Shown one piece after another: positions 26,618-35,981 of a DNA stretch of 64,000 nucleotides. The stretch comes from an uncultured Prevotellaceae bacterium (GTDB lineage Bacteria > Bacteroidota > Bacteroidia > Bacteroidales > Bacteroidaceae): positions 149,858 to 213,857 of the forward strand of contig ONCZ01000001.1 of NCBI GenBank assembly GCA_900316445.1, given 5' to 3'. The first letter of the stretch is position 1; every line of letters begins with the position of its first letter. The notes beneath the pieces are model-generated. The model was given only the letters and a program-made list of their open reading frames with translations. It searched no databases and was not told the origin of the DNA. The position numbers and the translations under genes are program-made.

Positions 26618-27676
26618 ATGAAAAGGGAAGGTAATTGGGATTTTGTGAAATTTTTACTTATGTTTTTTATTGTTTTTGGTCATATTTGTCCAGCAAATCC
26701 AGAAATGTGGACGCCTGTAACAAGAGTTATAGGCTTGTTCGCTATACCTCTATTTTTCTTCATTAGTGGTTTTTTTCAATCAAAAGTAGATAGTTATAAG
26801 ACATTGATTGATAGATATAAAAAGAATATCTTCCGAATCGTTATTCCTATGTTATCGTGGGGAATAATATATGTTATTTTTTCTTCAATAAAGCAGTTCG
26901 CTGGTATTTCATATAACATAGCAGATGTTTGGTCGTTCTATAAATATACTCCATTCTATATTATGGGTTTTTATTGGTTCTTGACTGCATTGATCTTTTG
27001 TCAGATAATTGGCTCTGTTTTGTCTCTCATTATAAATAGTAATATAAAAACTGGTTTTTTTTTATTGTTGACAAGTTTTCCTTTTTTTTGTTTATTACCT
27101 CCTAATTTTATAGAGCATTATCATTTTTCATTTATTTGGTTTTTTTATGGTATGGGTATGCTGTATCGTCAATTGGGAAAAGATTGGTTGTCGCATGAAT
27201 ATGGTGTTATAATCCAACTCAGTATGTCGATTATGACGATAATTCTTTTGTTTGGAATTGGTATTTATTTTATGCCGAGTGATACATTTTATTATAAAAG
27301 CAATCTCGTCGCAAATACTTTATTTTCTTTTGTGGTAAAGAGATATGCTCTATATTTTATAATATCGCTTTTAATGTTGTTTTGGATGCATCAATTCTAT
27401 AAACGATTTAAGGATAAAGTGATTATACAGATATTAGCATCGTGGGGCCTTGATACCTTGTTTATTTATTGTTCTCATATGTTATTTCTTGAGTTTATAT
27501 ACAAACCAAGTATATTACCTATTTTATACTATGTAGATGGTTCTGTTTTTGAGCGCATAATGCAACATCTTATTGGGGCTCTTTTGTCTTTAGCGCTCTA
27601 TTGGGGATTGCAGTGCGTATGCATTTTTCTTAAAAGATTAAAATTTGCTAGGATGTTTCTGATGGGTATGAAATAG
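26618..27676 (+). CDS. Acyltransferase family 3 membrane protein
   Basis: A 352-residue polytopic protein: REGNWDFVKFLLMFFIVFGH at the N-terminus (DxxK and H conserved), FFISGFFQSK, and about ten hydrophobic segments. It is very AT-rich with long T-runs, more so than the housekeeping genes to the right, which suggests recent acquisition of this part of the locus. It is transcribed alone and converges with the acyltransferase at 27691 after 14 bases. Confidence 0.82.
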   Translation: MKREGNWDFVKFLLMFFIVFGHICPANPEMWTPVTRVIGLFAIPLFFFISGFFQSKVDSYKTLIDRYKKNIFRIVIPMLSWGIIYVIFSSIKQFAGISYNIADVWSFYKYTPFYIMGFYWFLTALIFCQIIGSVLSLIINSNIKTGFFLLLTSFPFFCLLPPNFIEHYHFSFIWFFYGMGMLYRQLGKDWLSHEYGVIIQLSMSIMTIILLFGIGIYFMPSDTFYYKSNLVANTLFSFVVKRYALYFIISLLMLFWMHQFYKRFKDKVIIQILASWGLDTLFIYCSHMLFLEFIYKPSILPILYYVDGSVFERIMQHLIGALLSLALYWGLQCVCIFLKRLKFARMFLMGMK

Positions 27677-27690
27677 ATACAGTTCTTCTA

Positions 27691-28647
27691 TCATCGAAAG
27701 TCCGTGGTGAATTTCCTAAAGACATATATTCCCTTGTTCCAGATATATGCGAACAATATGCAGATTGTGCTTCTCGATAAAAAGAGAATAACTTCATTCT
27801 GAGCATTAGGGATAAATGTGCTATAGTCTATGATAAAGAATTCAAGTGTATGAAAGCAGAGTATGGTTAATGACATTTTTCCCAATGATGAAATAACTCT
27901 TCCTATTATATGATGAGATATGCATTTAGCAATAATATAGATGAGTGTCGTACCAAAACAACCAGCTAAGATGTCAATAGGATAACATTTATACATACAG
28001 ACGCACATGTCAATCCCAAAATAATGTAATTGAATAAACCAGCATAAACAACATAATATGATGAGTAATTTGTTAATACTATGTTTATTTATATAATTGC
28101 CAATCATATAAAATGTTATTGCAGATAAGCCTGGTAAAATACAAAAAGGAAGGCTAATAACATATCTGTCAATTAAGATAGCAATAACTGCAACACAAAG
28201 AGATATTGTATATCTGAATTTACATTTATTTACAATTGTATTATAAATAGTTCTACACCAAAAAAGTGCAGGTAAAAACCAAAGAGGGCCTATTTTGGGC
28301 ATAGAAGAAAAAAATAACGATGTATGAGTTCCTCCAGACCCCCAAATAATAGCAAGTAGTCCATACTTTAGTGATAATTGTGGTATCGGAGAACGATAGG
28401 ATAAAAATATGATAAGAAAAAGAGATGTTAGGATATATGGTATAATGATTCTTCTTCCATCGAAAACCATCTTTTGAATAATCTTGTTATCTCTTTTATA
28501 AAAATATCCCGAAAGAATGAAAAATAGTGGCATATGAAAAGAGTATATCAAATTATGGATAGTATTACTTGTTAGGAATGTATGTCCCGCAATAACTGCA
28601 CAGATACCAATCCCTTTCATAATGTCAATAGACAAGTCCCTTTCCAT
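27691..28647 (-). CDS. Acyltransferase family 3 membrane protein (Fuc4NAc-type region)
   Basis: A 318-residue polytopic protein with LSIDIMKGIGICAVIAGHTF at the N-terminus and LFFILSGYFYK, typical of the acyltransferase 3 family. It follows the GT2 at 28655 by seven bases and is the last gene of the long minus-strand operon starting at 40770. It may O-acetylate the repeat unit before or after flipping. Confidence 0.8.
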   Translation of the reverse strand: MERDLSIDIMKGIGICAVIAGHTFLTSNTIHNLIYSFHMPLFFILSGYFYKRDNKIIQKMVFDGRRIIIPYILTSLFLIIFLSYRSPIPQLSLKYGLLAIIWGSGGTHTSLFFSSMPKIGPLWFLPALFWCRTIYNTIVNKCKFRYTISLCVAVIAILIDRYVISLPFCILPGLSAITFYMIGNYINKHSINKLLIILCCLCWFIQLHYFGIDMCVCMYKCYPIDILAGCFGTTLIYIIAKCISHHIIGRVISSLGKMSLTILCFHTLEFFIIDYSTFIPNAQNEVILFLSRSTICILFAYIWNKGIYVFRKFTTDFR

Positions 28648-28654
28648 GTGTTAT

Positions 28655-29650
28655 TTATATATGTGATATAATTCTTTGCTGAATTCTCCAACTGATTTTC
28701 TCTTTCCTGGAGAAGAAGCAGATTGGTGGCAATAAGACTAATAGAAATAGGAATCGGTACCATGTGGCATGGTGAATGTTGCTAATAGCAATATTGATGA
28801 TTTTAGACCAAAAAAGGAACCAATATTTAATCGAGGAAAGATTAATGAGCTCTGTAAGACAACTGAATAGATTTGCGCATAGAAATATACGCCGGGAAGT
28901 TGAACTCTGACGATTTCCTTTGATGTCATGATAATAGTCATTAGATGCGGAAAGTCGTGACAGAAGTCGTTTTTTATTCATATCTTTAGTAACGGATGTC
29001 ATAATACTTTCCTCGCGGATATTGTAGATGTAAGTACCTTTTGTAGTAAATGAAGCCGCTTTTGTATACTTACTAAAAAAGAATACCCAATACATATCCT
29101 CATGGAGCAGCCCCTCTGGAAAGTATAGATTGTATTGTAAAATAAGAGATCGTTTGATTAGACGATTCCATGCGGAAGTTATGACCTTTTGCAACATGAT
29201 GTCCTCTAAATCTTTTTTATTATCACAGAATTCAGGAATCTTATTGCTAAAGGCATATGGACTAAGAGCCTCGTTATTGCTAAGAATATTACCTTGAACA
29301 AAATCTGCTGACGGATATTTTTTTGCAAGTGTTATAAGGGTTTCAATACAATCCGAAGTAATAGCGTCGTCACTATCGAGGAAATATAGGTAGTCACCTT
29401 TTGTGGCGTTAATGCCAGTATTTCGTGCTCCAGATAATCCCTTATTTTTTTCGTGGTGAATAATTTTGAATGTTATATGACCTGAATACTGCTTAATGTA
29501 GTTTTTCGCTTTCTCGACACTATCATCTTGCCCACAATCATCCACAAGTATACATTCAATACTCTGGAATGTTTGGGCTGCAATAGAATCAAGGCACCTG
29601 ACAATAAAACCAGATACATTATATACAGGAACGATAATACTTACTTTCAT
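28655..29650 (-). CDS. Glycosyltransferase family 2
   Basis: A 331-residue GT-A enzyme with VSIIVPVYNVSGFI, VDDCGQDDSV and FLDSDD. It overlaps the flippase gene upstream by four bases. The C-terminus is rich in hydrophobic and basic residues and probably associates with the membrane. It is a member of the assembly operon. Confidence 0.88.
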   Translation of the reverse strand: MKVSIIVPVYNVSGFIVRCLDSIAAQTFQSIECILVDDCGQDDSVEKAKNYIKQYSGHITFKIIHHEKNKGLSGARNTGINATKGDYLYFLDSDDAITSDCIETLITLAKKYPSADFVQGNILSNNEALSPYAFSNKIPEFCDNKKDLEDIMLQKVITSAWNRLIKRSLILQYNLYFPEGLLHEDMYWVFFFSKYTKAASFTTKGTYIYNIREESIMTSVTKDMNKKRLLSRLSASNDYYHDIKGNRQSSTSRRIFLCANLFSCLTELINLSSIKYWFLFWSKIINIAISNIHHATWYRFLFLLVLLPPICFFSRKEKISWRIQQRIISHI

Positions 29651-31197
29651 ATACGATGGAAAATGATATTAATAATGCGTTGGGTAAAACGGCGCATACC
29701 GGAGGTCAGTATGAATAATAATATGTATGTTATTATAGTATAAAGAATAAAAGCCATGATAATTTTGTATGTGATTTCGATAATATGTTTGAAATCTATA
29801 ATTGGTTTACAATATGTCTTGTAGAAAGAGAAAACTATAATAGCTATGACTGCCAACACTACGATGTGAATAATATATTGACTATAATAGAGTATGGGAG
29901 ATGCTTTAATTCCTTTATGAAAAGTGTAGTAGGGTTTCCATAGTAGGACAATCACAATTTGGCTTAGAAGACCTCCTAATAGGATTCCATTAAGCCCCCA
30001 ATAATAACCAAATAAAATAGAACCGCCAAGATGAAGACAAGCCTCGATAATTGGAGCCCAAACATCTGCGAATAATTGATATGCATTTTTGAAAGAGTCA
30101 ACAACCGAGCGAGACATTCGAATAAACATACCTATGACTAAAAGAATAAGCGTGTTATCACTTAATAGATACTTGTCACCAATCCATAGCGTAATGAATG
30201 GCGTTATAGATATATATAATCCAAAGCAGGCCAAGGCTGCAATCCAAATCCTGGAGGTAAACAGCTCCCAAAAGACTTCAATAGTATGTTGTTTGTTATT
30301 ATCAGCAACTAAGTTTCCTATAGATGCTCCCATTCCTTCAAATATTACGTTTATTAAGGTTGCTACATAACCTATTAGCATCATGTAATTGCCATAATAG
30401 GTTACCATCGATAAAGAGACAAATGCATAAATAATCAATGGACTTGTCTTTTCTAAAACAAAAAGTGCTATTTTATGAACAAATACCTGCTTGGTTTTTG
30501 TAATTAGTCCTTTGTATTTTTTTAATAGTATTACGGCAGATTCATTAGAGTGTTTAAGCCAAGGATATTCCTTGTTAATCACATGATTGATTGCTAAAAC
30601 TGTAAGAATATTACTAATGAACTCAAATATAATCCAGCTCCAAATGCCCCATTTAAGAACAATTAAACACAATATTTGTAGAAAAACCTTACCATATCGA
30701 ATTCCATGTCCCCATGGCATTAATTTGTAATTTTTCTGATCTGCTTGAATAAGGACTTGTCGATAGTTCCACAGATAACTGAAAATAGAACCACTTAGGA
30801 ACACGATATAAGCTAAATAAATATATAGTGATCCGCATTCGGTATTTGGAAATATGAATGGTAAAGCTATCAATACAGGTATACTTAATCCGCATAGTAT
30901 CCAGGCTATCCTTTTATAAAGCCAACCTTGTACACTTAATATGTCACATATTTCTTGATGATTATTGTCATGAATTGGCTGATAGAGTGAGGTGGCCATT
31001 GCAATACCAATACCCAACTCTGCCAAATTAAGAAAACTAAGGATATTGCCAAGCGTTGTATTCAAACCAATGACTTCATCCCCAAGGTAGTCTAGAAATA
31101 CTTTTCGTGAATAGAAACCCACGAAAATCTGTATAAGGAACAGAATTAGTGACATACGACCATTCTGTATGGTTCTTTTTGTGCGGGTTTCTGTCAT
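29647..31197 (-). CDS. wzx: Polysaccharide flippase, Wzx/MATE-like
   Basis: About 516 residues with roughly 12-14 hydrophobic segments, as in the oligosaccharide flippase (MOP) superfamily that moves undecaprenyl-linked repeat units across the inner membrane. The conserved N-terminal VFLDYLGDEVIGLNTTLGNIL block is typical. ATG 31197 lies four bases after the stop of the upstream GT2; the frame open to 31260 would overlap that gene. Residues 15-35 have no signal peptide, as expected. Confidence 0.87.
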   Translation of the reverse strand: MTETRTKRTIQNGRMSLILFLIQIFVGFYSRKVFLDYLGDEVIGLNTTLGNILSFLNLAELGIGIAMATSLYQPIHDNNHQEICDILSVQGWLYKRIAWILCGLSIPVLIALPFIFPNTECGSLYIYLAYIVFLSGSIFSYLWNYRQVLIQADQKNYKLMPWGHGIRYGKVFLQILCLIVLKWGIWSWIIFEFISNILTVLAINHVINKEYPWLKHSNESAVILLKKYKGLITKTKQVFVHKIALFVLEKTSPLIIYAFVSLSMVTYYGNYMMLIGYVATLINVIFEGMGASIGNLVADNNKQHTIEVFWELFTSRIWIAALACFGLYISITPFITLWIGDKYLLSDNTLILLVIGMFIRMSRSVVDSFKNAYQLFADVWAPIIEACLHLGGSILFGYYWGLNGILLGGLLSQIVIVLLWKPYYTFHKGIKASPILYYSQYIIHIVVLAVIAIIVFSFYKTYCKPIIDFKHIIEITYKIIMAFILYTIITYILLFILTSGMRRFTQRIINIIFHRI

Positions 31198-31201
31198 TAA
31201 C

Positions 31202-32374
31202 TTATGTGTTGTGTTCTGTGTGGATAAAATCGGTGTTCGTGCGATCAATATGTAGCACATTTTTAAACATCCTTAATACAAGTCCTGGAAAAGCAAGAAC
31301 TTTACTAAAAGACCGAATGCGTAACTGGCTAGGGATGGCAATGAATAAGGATACAGCTAACACACCCAAAAGAATCCACCATTTCTCACACCATTCAGGA
31401 ACGGTCAGTGTGACAATGATAGAAATACCAGTGAGCAGAACGATCAAAATAGAGCGAGGAATGAGTGCTTGCTGGATGGTTTTGTCGATGAAATTTATTT
31501 TTCCATGAATTATGGCATTGGGAATCTTTGGGAGATTACTCAACAGACTTTGTACCTGTGCCGTCATCCAACGCATGCGTTGACGTTGGAAATTGTCTTG
31601 GCTGCTAACCTTTTCGTCGAATACATGAATGTCGGGTGCGTATTTGATATAGACTTCTTGATGGAGCAAGAGCGCTTCCATCTCACGATCTTCACCTGCT
31701 GTGGATAGTTGGAAGACATTCTTCTTGAAAAGCTCATATTTGAAGCACATGCCAGAACCAATCAACGCAGAGGATAGGCCTAAGCGATTATGAGCCTTGC
31801 GGAAGATGGTGTTGTTGATTTCCTCACTGGCTCCATCGAGCACCGCCACATCGTTATCAGCGTTTTTGGCACAACGATGACATTGGATAGCATCATAGAC
31901 CGTACATAGGATGTTCAATTGGGACAAGAAATCGGGACGAACCACATTGTCAGCATCGAGTACCACTACATGGTCAAAATCGCCTCTGACCTCGTTGATG
32001 GCATATTGCATTGCCTTGGCCTTGGAACTCTTTTCGAAAACAGGTTCAAGGATGGTAATAGGCAGCTTGCGCAGATAGTCATTTGTTTCTGGTCGCATGT
32101 GGTCGGAGATGACGGTTACCGTATAATGTGTCATTGGATAGTCTTGCAACAGGAAATTTTCCACTGCATTAATGATGACACGGTCTTCCTTGTATGCAGG
32201 ATATAAAATGAGAAATCTGCATTGCTTATTGCTGAGGGCAGCTGCATGGGCTGCTATATGATCTTCTTTATCGTAAAATAGGGATATAACTGCAAAGAAC
32301 ACCACATAGGCTACAGATCCTGCGATAATTATCCAAAGGATAATGTCGATACTATGTAGAACAGACCAAATCAT
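31202..32374 (-). CDS. Membrane-bound family 2 glycosyltransferase (paralogue A)
   Basis: A 390-residue processive-type GT2: an N-terminal membrane segment (about 8-30), a cytosolic GT-A domain with LILYPAYKED, VVLDADNVV and the QRMRW motif (Q-x-x-RW of cellulose-synthase-like enzymes), then C-terminal membrane segments. It overlaps paralogue B by four bases. The two share order and motifs (TVISDH, KAKxxQYAI, AGEDxExEALLL). Confidence 0.87.
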   Translation of the reverse strand: MIWSVLHSIDIILWIIIAGSVAYVVFFAVISLFYDKEDHIAAHAAALSNKQCRFLILYPAYKEDRVIINAVENFLLQDYPMTHYTVTVISDHMRPETNDYLRKLPITILEPVFEKSSKAKAMQYAINEVRGDFDHVVVLDADNVVRPDFLSQLNILCTVYDAIQCHRCAKNADNDVAVLDGASEEINNTIFRKAHNRLGLSSALIGSGMCFKYELFKKNVFQLSTAGEDREMEALLLHQEVYIKYAPDIHVFDEKVSSQDNFQRQRMRWMTAQVQSLLSNLPKIPNAIIHGKINFIDKTIQQALIPRSILIVLLTGISIIVTLTVPEWCEKWWILLGVLAVSLFIAIPSQLRIRSFSKVLAFPGLVLRMFKNVLHIDRTNTDFIHTEHNT

Positions 32375-33519
32375 CTCTTTTTGCGCAACAGATTGGGCTT
32401 ATAATGGTTCCACAAGCGTTTGAGGGGATCACGCAAGAATGTTTTTTCCCACATTTCTGCTACCAGATAGTCTGGCGTAGCTAATGCAAAGATAAAGAGG
32501 GCGAGGGCACCAAGGGTCCACCATTTGATGACCAAGGTCATATAGATGAATGGGAGGACGATACTCATGACCAGAATAATGGCCATCATCGTGGTGCGGG
32601 GAACGAGCATCCATTGAATAATTTTATCGGCCAGATCATATTGTTTCCGGAAAATGGCTCCAGGTAGGAATTTGATGTTTCTGATGAAATTATGGAACTG
32701 CTCCGAAGCCCAACGACCGCGCTGTTGGTTCAATTTTGCTGTCGTACGTTTTTTCTCACCATAGACATAAATATCATCGAAATAATCGATAAAGATTTCC
32801 TGACGGAGAAGTAAGGCTTCGAGTTCTTTATCCTCTCCTGCGGTACGGGCTTTCATAACGTTGGCCTTAAACCATGTGAAATCGTAGGCGATGCCTGAGC
32901 CCGCTAAAGCAGAAGATAAACCAACATTGATGTGCCCACGGCGGAAGATAGCGTTATTGATTTCTTCGAAGATCGAACCTAAAAGTGCTGCGGTGGTATC
33001 CCGGTTCCTTGAGATACGGTGCATTTGAATCGCCTTGGTCGCAGCCGTCTCAAAGGCATCGTTGACCTTTGCTAAGAAATCTTGTTCCACAATGTTGTCG
33101 GCATCAATTATCAACGCAATATCGTAAATTTTGAATTCAGGGAGGTTGAGAATGGCATATTGTAAAGATTTCGCTTTGGTACTCTCCTCGAAGTTAGGCG
33201 TGAGGAGGGTAATAGGGTATTGGGCTAAACGCATATTGGTCATCTCTTCCTGGTGGTCGGAGATGACTGTCACATCGAACATACGTTGAGGATAGGCTTG
33301 GGATAGGATAGAGATGACCGCCTGTTCAATAACCATATCTTGGTGATACGAGGGAATCAAAACGACAATACGATTCAGTTTCTTGGAACGAGGGGATTCA
33401 TGATTTTTGTTGAACAAAGAAGCAACTGTAAAGATTCCCAAATAGATGACAGTGACTGCCACTATGATGAACAAGACGATGTCCGTATAAATCATTATGT
33501 CCCAGAAGGTAATGCTCAT
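32371..33519 (-). CDS. Membrane-bound family 2 glycosyltransferase (paralogue B)
   Basis: A 382-residue relative of paralogue A with the same topology: an N-terminal membrane segment, LIPSYHQD, ALIIDADNIV, AGEDKELEALLL and QQRGRW in place of QRMRW, then three C-terminal hydrophobic segments. Tandem duplication followed by divergence is the simplest explanation. The products may act together or on successive sugars. Confidence 0.87.
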   Translation of the reverse strand: MSITFWDIMIYTDIVLFIIVAVTVIYLGIFTVASLFNKNHESPRSKKLNRIVVLIPSYHQDMVIEQAVISILSQAYPQRMFDVTVISDHQEEMTNMRLAQYPITLLTPNFEESTKAKSLQYAILNLPEFKIYDIALIIDADNIVEQDFLAKVNDAFETAATKAIQMHRISRNRDTTAALLGSIFEEINNAIFRRGHINVGLSSALAGSGIAYDFTWFKANVMKARTAGEDKELEALLLRQEIFIDYFDDIYVYGEKKRTTAKLNQQRGRWASEQFHNFIRNIKFLPGAIFRKQYDLADKIIQWMLVPRTTMMAIILVMSIVLPFIYMTLVIKWWTLGALALFIFALATPDYLVAEMWEKTFLRDPLKRLWNHYKPNLLRKKR

Positions 33520-33531
33520 ATCCTTTTTTGT

Positions 33532-34428
33532 TTATAGTTTAATGTTTATAGATGTGTTTTGTTTCAAGATAAAATCTAAGAGGCCATGAAGGGTGGCCTT
33601 TAGGAGGTCAAAACGGGAGAAGAATGTTTTTTTCGCGATGTCACGAAGGGCAACGATACCTATGAGGTAGATGTATGCCAACGTCTTGTTAAACTCTTGA
33701 GGATTACGACGGACTAAGAGGAGCCTGTTGCGTGTAAGGTAATAGGTGCGAAGGGGACTGTTCTGACCAGTAGCTTGGCTCTCCTTATGATAAATGGTAC
33801 ACTTGGGCTCGTACCAGATTTGATAACCTGCTCGAATGAACATTATGGACCAGTCTAACTCTTCATAATAGAGGAAATAACATTCAGGCATGAGGCCGAC
33901 CTTGTCGATGGCATCCCGGCGAATGAACATCGCAGCGCCATGGGCGTAAGGGGTAGGGCGGGCTGTGTCGTACTGTCCATGATCTTCCTCATTGAAACCG
34001 ATGGCGTGATTGCGAATGGATATTCTGGATAATCTGGTATATCCTGCATACTGGATGGGATTGTTACCCCAAGCAAATCTTATTTTTGGACAGACTATAC
34101 CAATGTCTGGCGAGGAAATCATTCGGTCTATCAGAAACTGAATGTTGAATTCCTTAAAGATAGTATCATTATTGATTAAAAAAAGATATTTCCCTTGAGC
34201 AGACTGTATACCTAAATTATTTCCACCTGCAAAGCCAAGATTCCTTTCGCTTTGGATGACTTTGACTTGTGGATATCGTTGAGCAATAGTTTCTGCTTCT
34301 TGATTTTTTGAGGCATTATCAACCACAATCACCTCCATGTTTTCATTGAAGGGGATGGTCTCAATCAATGCACAGGTATCTTCCAGTCCATTATAATTGA
34401 TGGTAACTATAGAAACCTCAATCTTCAA
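33532..34428 (-). CDS. Glycosyltransferase family 2, rhamnosyltransferase-like
   Basis: A 298-residue GT2 of the WbbL type: VSIVTINYNGLED, VVDNASKN, NLGFAGGNNLG and FLINNDT. No ATG fits: the frame begins at TTG 34428, with a stop codon two codons upstream. That TTG lies inside a tandem ATTGAA-type repeat (34421-34448), so the start region appears remodelled by repeat expansion. Confidence 0.85.
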   Translation of the reverse strand: MKIEVSIVTINYNGLEDTCALIETIPFNENMEVIVVDNASKNQEAETIAQRYPQVKVIQSERNLGFAGGNNLGIQSAQGKYLFLINNDTIFKEFNIQFLIDRMISSPDIGIVCPKIRFAWGNNPIQYAGYTRLSRISIRNHAIGFNEEDHGQYDTARPTPYAHGAAMFIRRDAIDKVGLMPECYFLYYEELDWSIMFIRAGYQIWYEPKCTIYHKESQATGQNSPLRTYYLTRNRLLLVRRNPQEFNKTLAYIYLIGIVALRDIAKKTFFSRFDLLKATLHGLLDFILKQNTSINIKL

Positions 34429-34448
34429 TTTTCAATCTTCAATTATCA
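34421..34448. repeat. Tandem ATTGAA/ATTGAAG-type repeat at a gene start
   Basis: Four imperfect copies of TTCAATCT/TTCAATTA on the plus strand fill the 26-base gap between the polymerase gene and the GT2 gene and supply the TTG start codon. Related CTCAATT repeats occur at 58871-58900. Confidence 0.75.
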
Positions 34449-34454
34449 ATGTAC

Positions 34455-35981
34455 TTACACTCTTGATGCTAATTTCTTTTCAAGTTTTAAACGTTTTTGC
34501 TCTTCTTCTTTCACCAAAAGCTGTTCTTCATATTTGACCCATTCCGGCTCTATATATGGGAGGACAAATACTATGGCAAGTCCTCCGTAAAAAATCAAAC
34601 AATTGGGGAACTGCATAAGTACTTGGTTTGCGTACCCTCCTAATTGGATGGCAACAAATGATCCACATAGCCCTCCACCTATTCCAATTAAGGATCTGTT
34701 CTTTAGTTGAAATAGTACGACACGACATGCTCCCAAAAACATAATAATTGTTGTTATGATAAAAACGGTAATGCCAATAGGCCCAGTTCTAATCCAAATA
34801 TAAACGTATTCTGAGTCTGGAGGAATTGTCGCCAATTTGCTGTATTTGTTGTTAGAAGGTACATTATATCCCATTCCTAAGCCAATTCCCCATGGAGCAT
34901 CCTTAATGTATTTTTTTATGGCCTCTTTGTTAATGTCTCGAACGTTGGCTGACGCATCGTCTTTATTAAATGCAGAACGCATCCTTCGAATCTGTTGGTT
35001 ACTATTGCCAATGGATGTGAATATGAGAAGGAAGGCAAAAATGACAAACGCAATAGAAAAAGGGATTGCTATCTTGAATGATTTCGACAAGAAAACATAA
35101 ACAAACAATCCAGCTCCTAAGCAGAAGATAGCTGTTCGTGTTCCAGACTGAAACATTCCCCAAATCACAACAATTGATATGAAGATAAAGAATATTTTTA
35201 CTTTCTTGATTCTTGTCGTGATAGATATAATGATGAATGCAGCAGCACTTGCAGCAGCATTGATACCGTAATTTGCTGCATCGCTAAATGTGGAGAAATA
35301 TCGGATTAAAGTTCCTGCATTCAATATATGGGTATTCCTTCCTCGTGTTTGAATCCAAGTGTTTTCGGCTACTGTAAAACCCATGTTTTGTTGTTTCCAA
35401 GTCCAAAATGCAGAGAATAGAGTAAACAAAGCCCAGATTTTTAAATACCTTATTAATGTTTCAGGGGAAGATATATAAATAGAAAAGACCAGAAAAATGT
35501 ATAGAATCTGGAACGCCATCAGTCTAGCTCCGTTATACCACATTGCAACATCTATACCTAAATTGCAGGTGTCATTTAGAATCTCCAGAGTACAAAATCC
35601 ACACCACACGACTAATGCGAACAGCATCATGTTACCCGCTCTGTTAAAATTTGGTGTTTGCCGAACATCTATGACAGCAATAGCCAATAATGTCAATTGC
35701 AGCATTTCATTTGGTAAAGACGTAGGTATTGGAAGGGTTAGATCCTTCATTTGTATAAAATAGTTGACAGTGATCAATGTCCAGAACGTAAACATTCTCC
35801 ACTTAAAGGCTGCATATACAAAAAGTATAATTAGAGGGGATAAACAGATGATTGCAAAAGTGGTAAATCCACTTGACACAAGTTGGTATATTGCAAGCGA
35901 AAACAGGAGAAAGAGTAATAGAACTCTTCCTCCGTTTTCATGAGCGTACACTGATAGTCTGTTTGAATAAACTCTTGCCAT
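34455..35981 (-). CDS. wzy: O-antigen polymerase/ligase-like protein (Wzy)
   Basis: A 508-residue polytopic membrane protein with about 11-12 hydrophobic segments and a long periplasmic loop containing the Wzy_C-type region (around GTRTAIFCLGAG and GIGLGMGYNVPSNNKYS). It ends in a Lys/Glu-rich cytosolic tail. Position between the chain-length gene (no gap, start 35981 and stop 35982) and glycosyltransferases supports the polymerase role over a ligase. Confidence 0.82.
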   Translation of the reverse strand: MARVYSNRLSVYAHENGGRVLLLFLLFSLAIYQLVSSGFTTFAIICLSPLIILFVYAAFKWRMFTFWTLITVNYFIQMKDLTLPIPTSLPNEMLQLTLLAIAVIDVRQTPNFNRAGNMMLFALVVWCGFCTLEILNDTCNLGIDVAMWYNGARLMAFQILYIFLVFSIYISSPETLIRYLKIWALFTLFSAFWTWKQQNMGFTVAENTWIQTRGRNTHILNAGTLIRYFSTFSDAANYGINAAASAAAFIIISITTRIKKVKIFFIFISIVVIWGMFQSGTRTAIFCLGAGLFVYVFLSKSFKIAIPFSIAFVIFAFLLIFTSIGNSNQQIRRMRSAFNKDDASANVRDINKEAIKKYIKDAPWGIGLGMGYNVPSNNKYSKLATIPPDSEYVYIWIRTGPIGITVFIITTIIMFLGACRVVLFQLKNRSLIGIGGGLCGSFVAIQLGGYANQVLMQFPNCLIFYGGLAIVFVLPYIEPEWVKYEEQLLVKEEEQKRLKLEKKLASRV

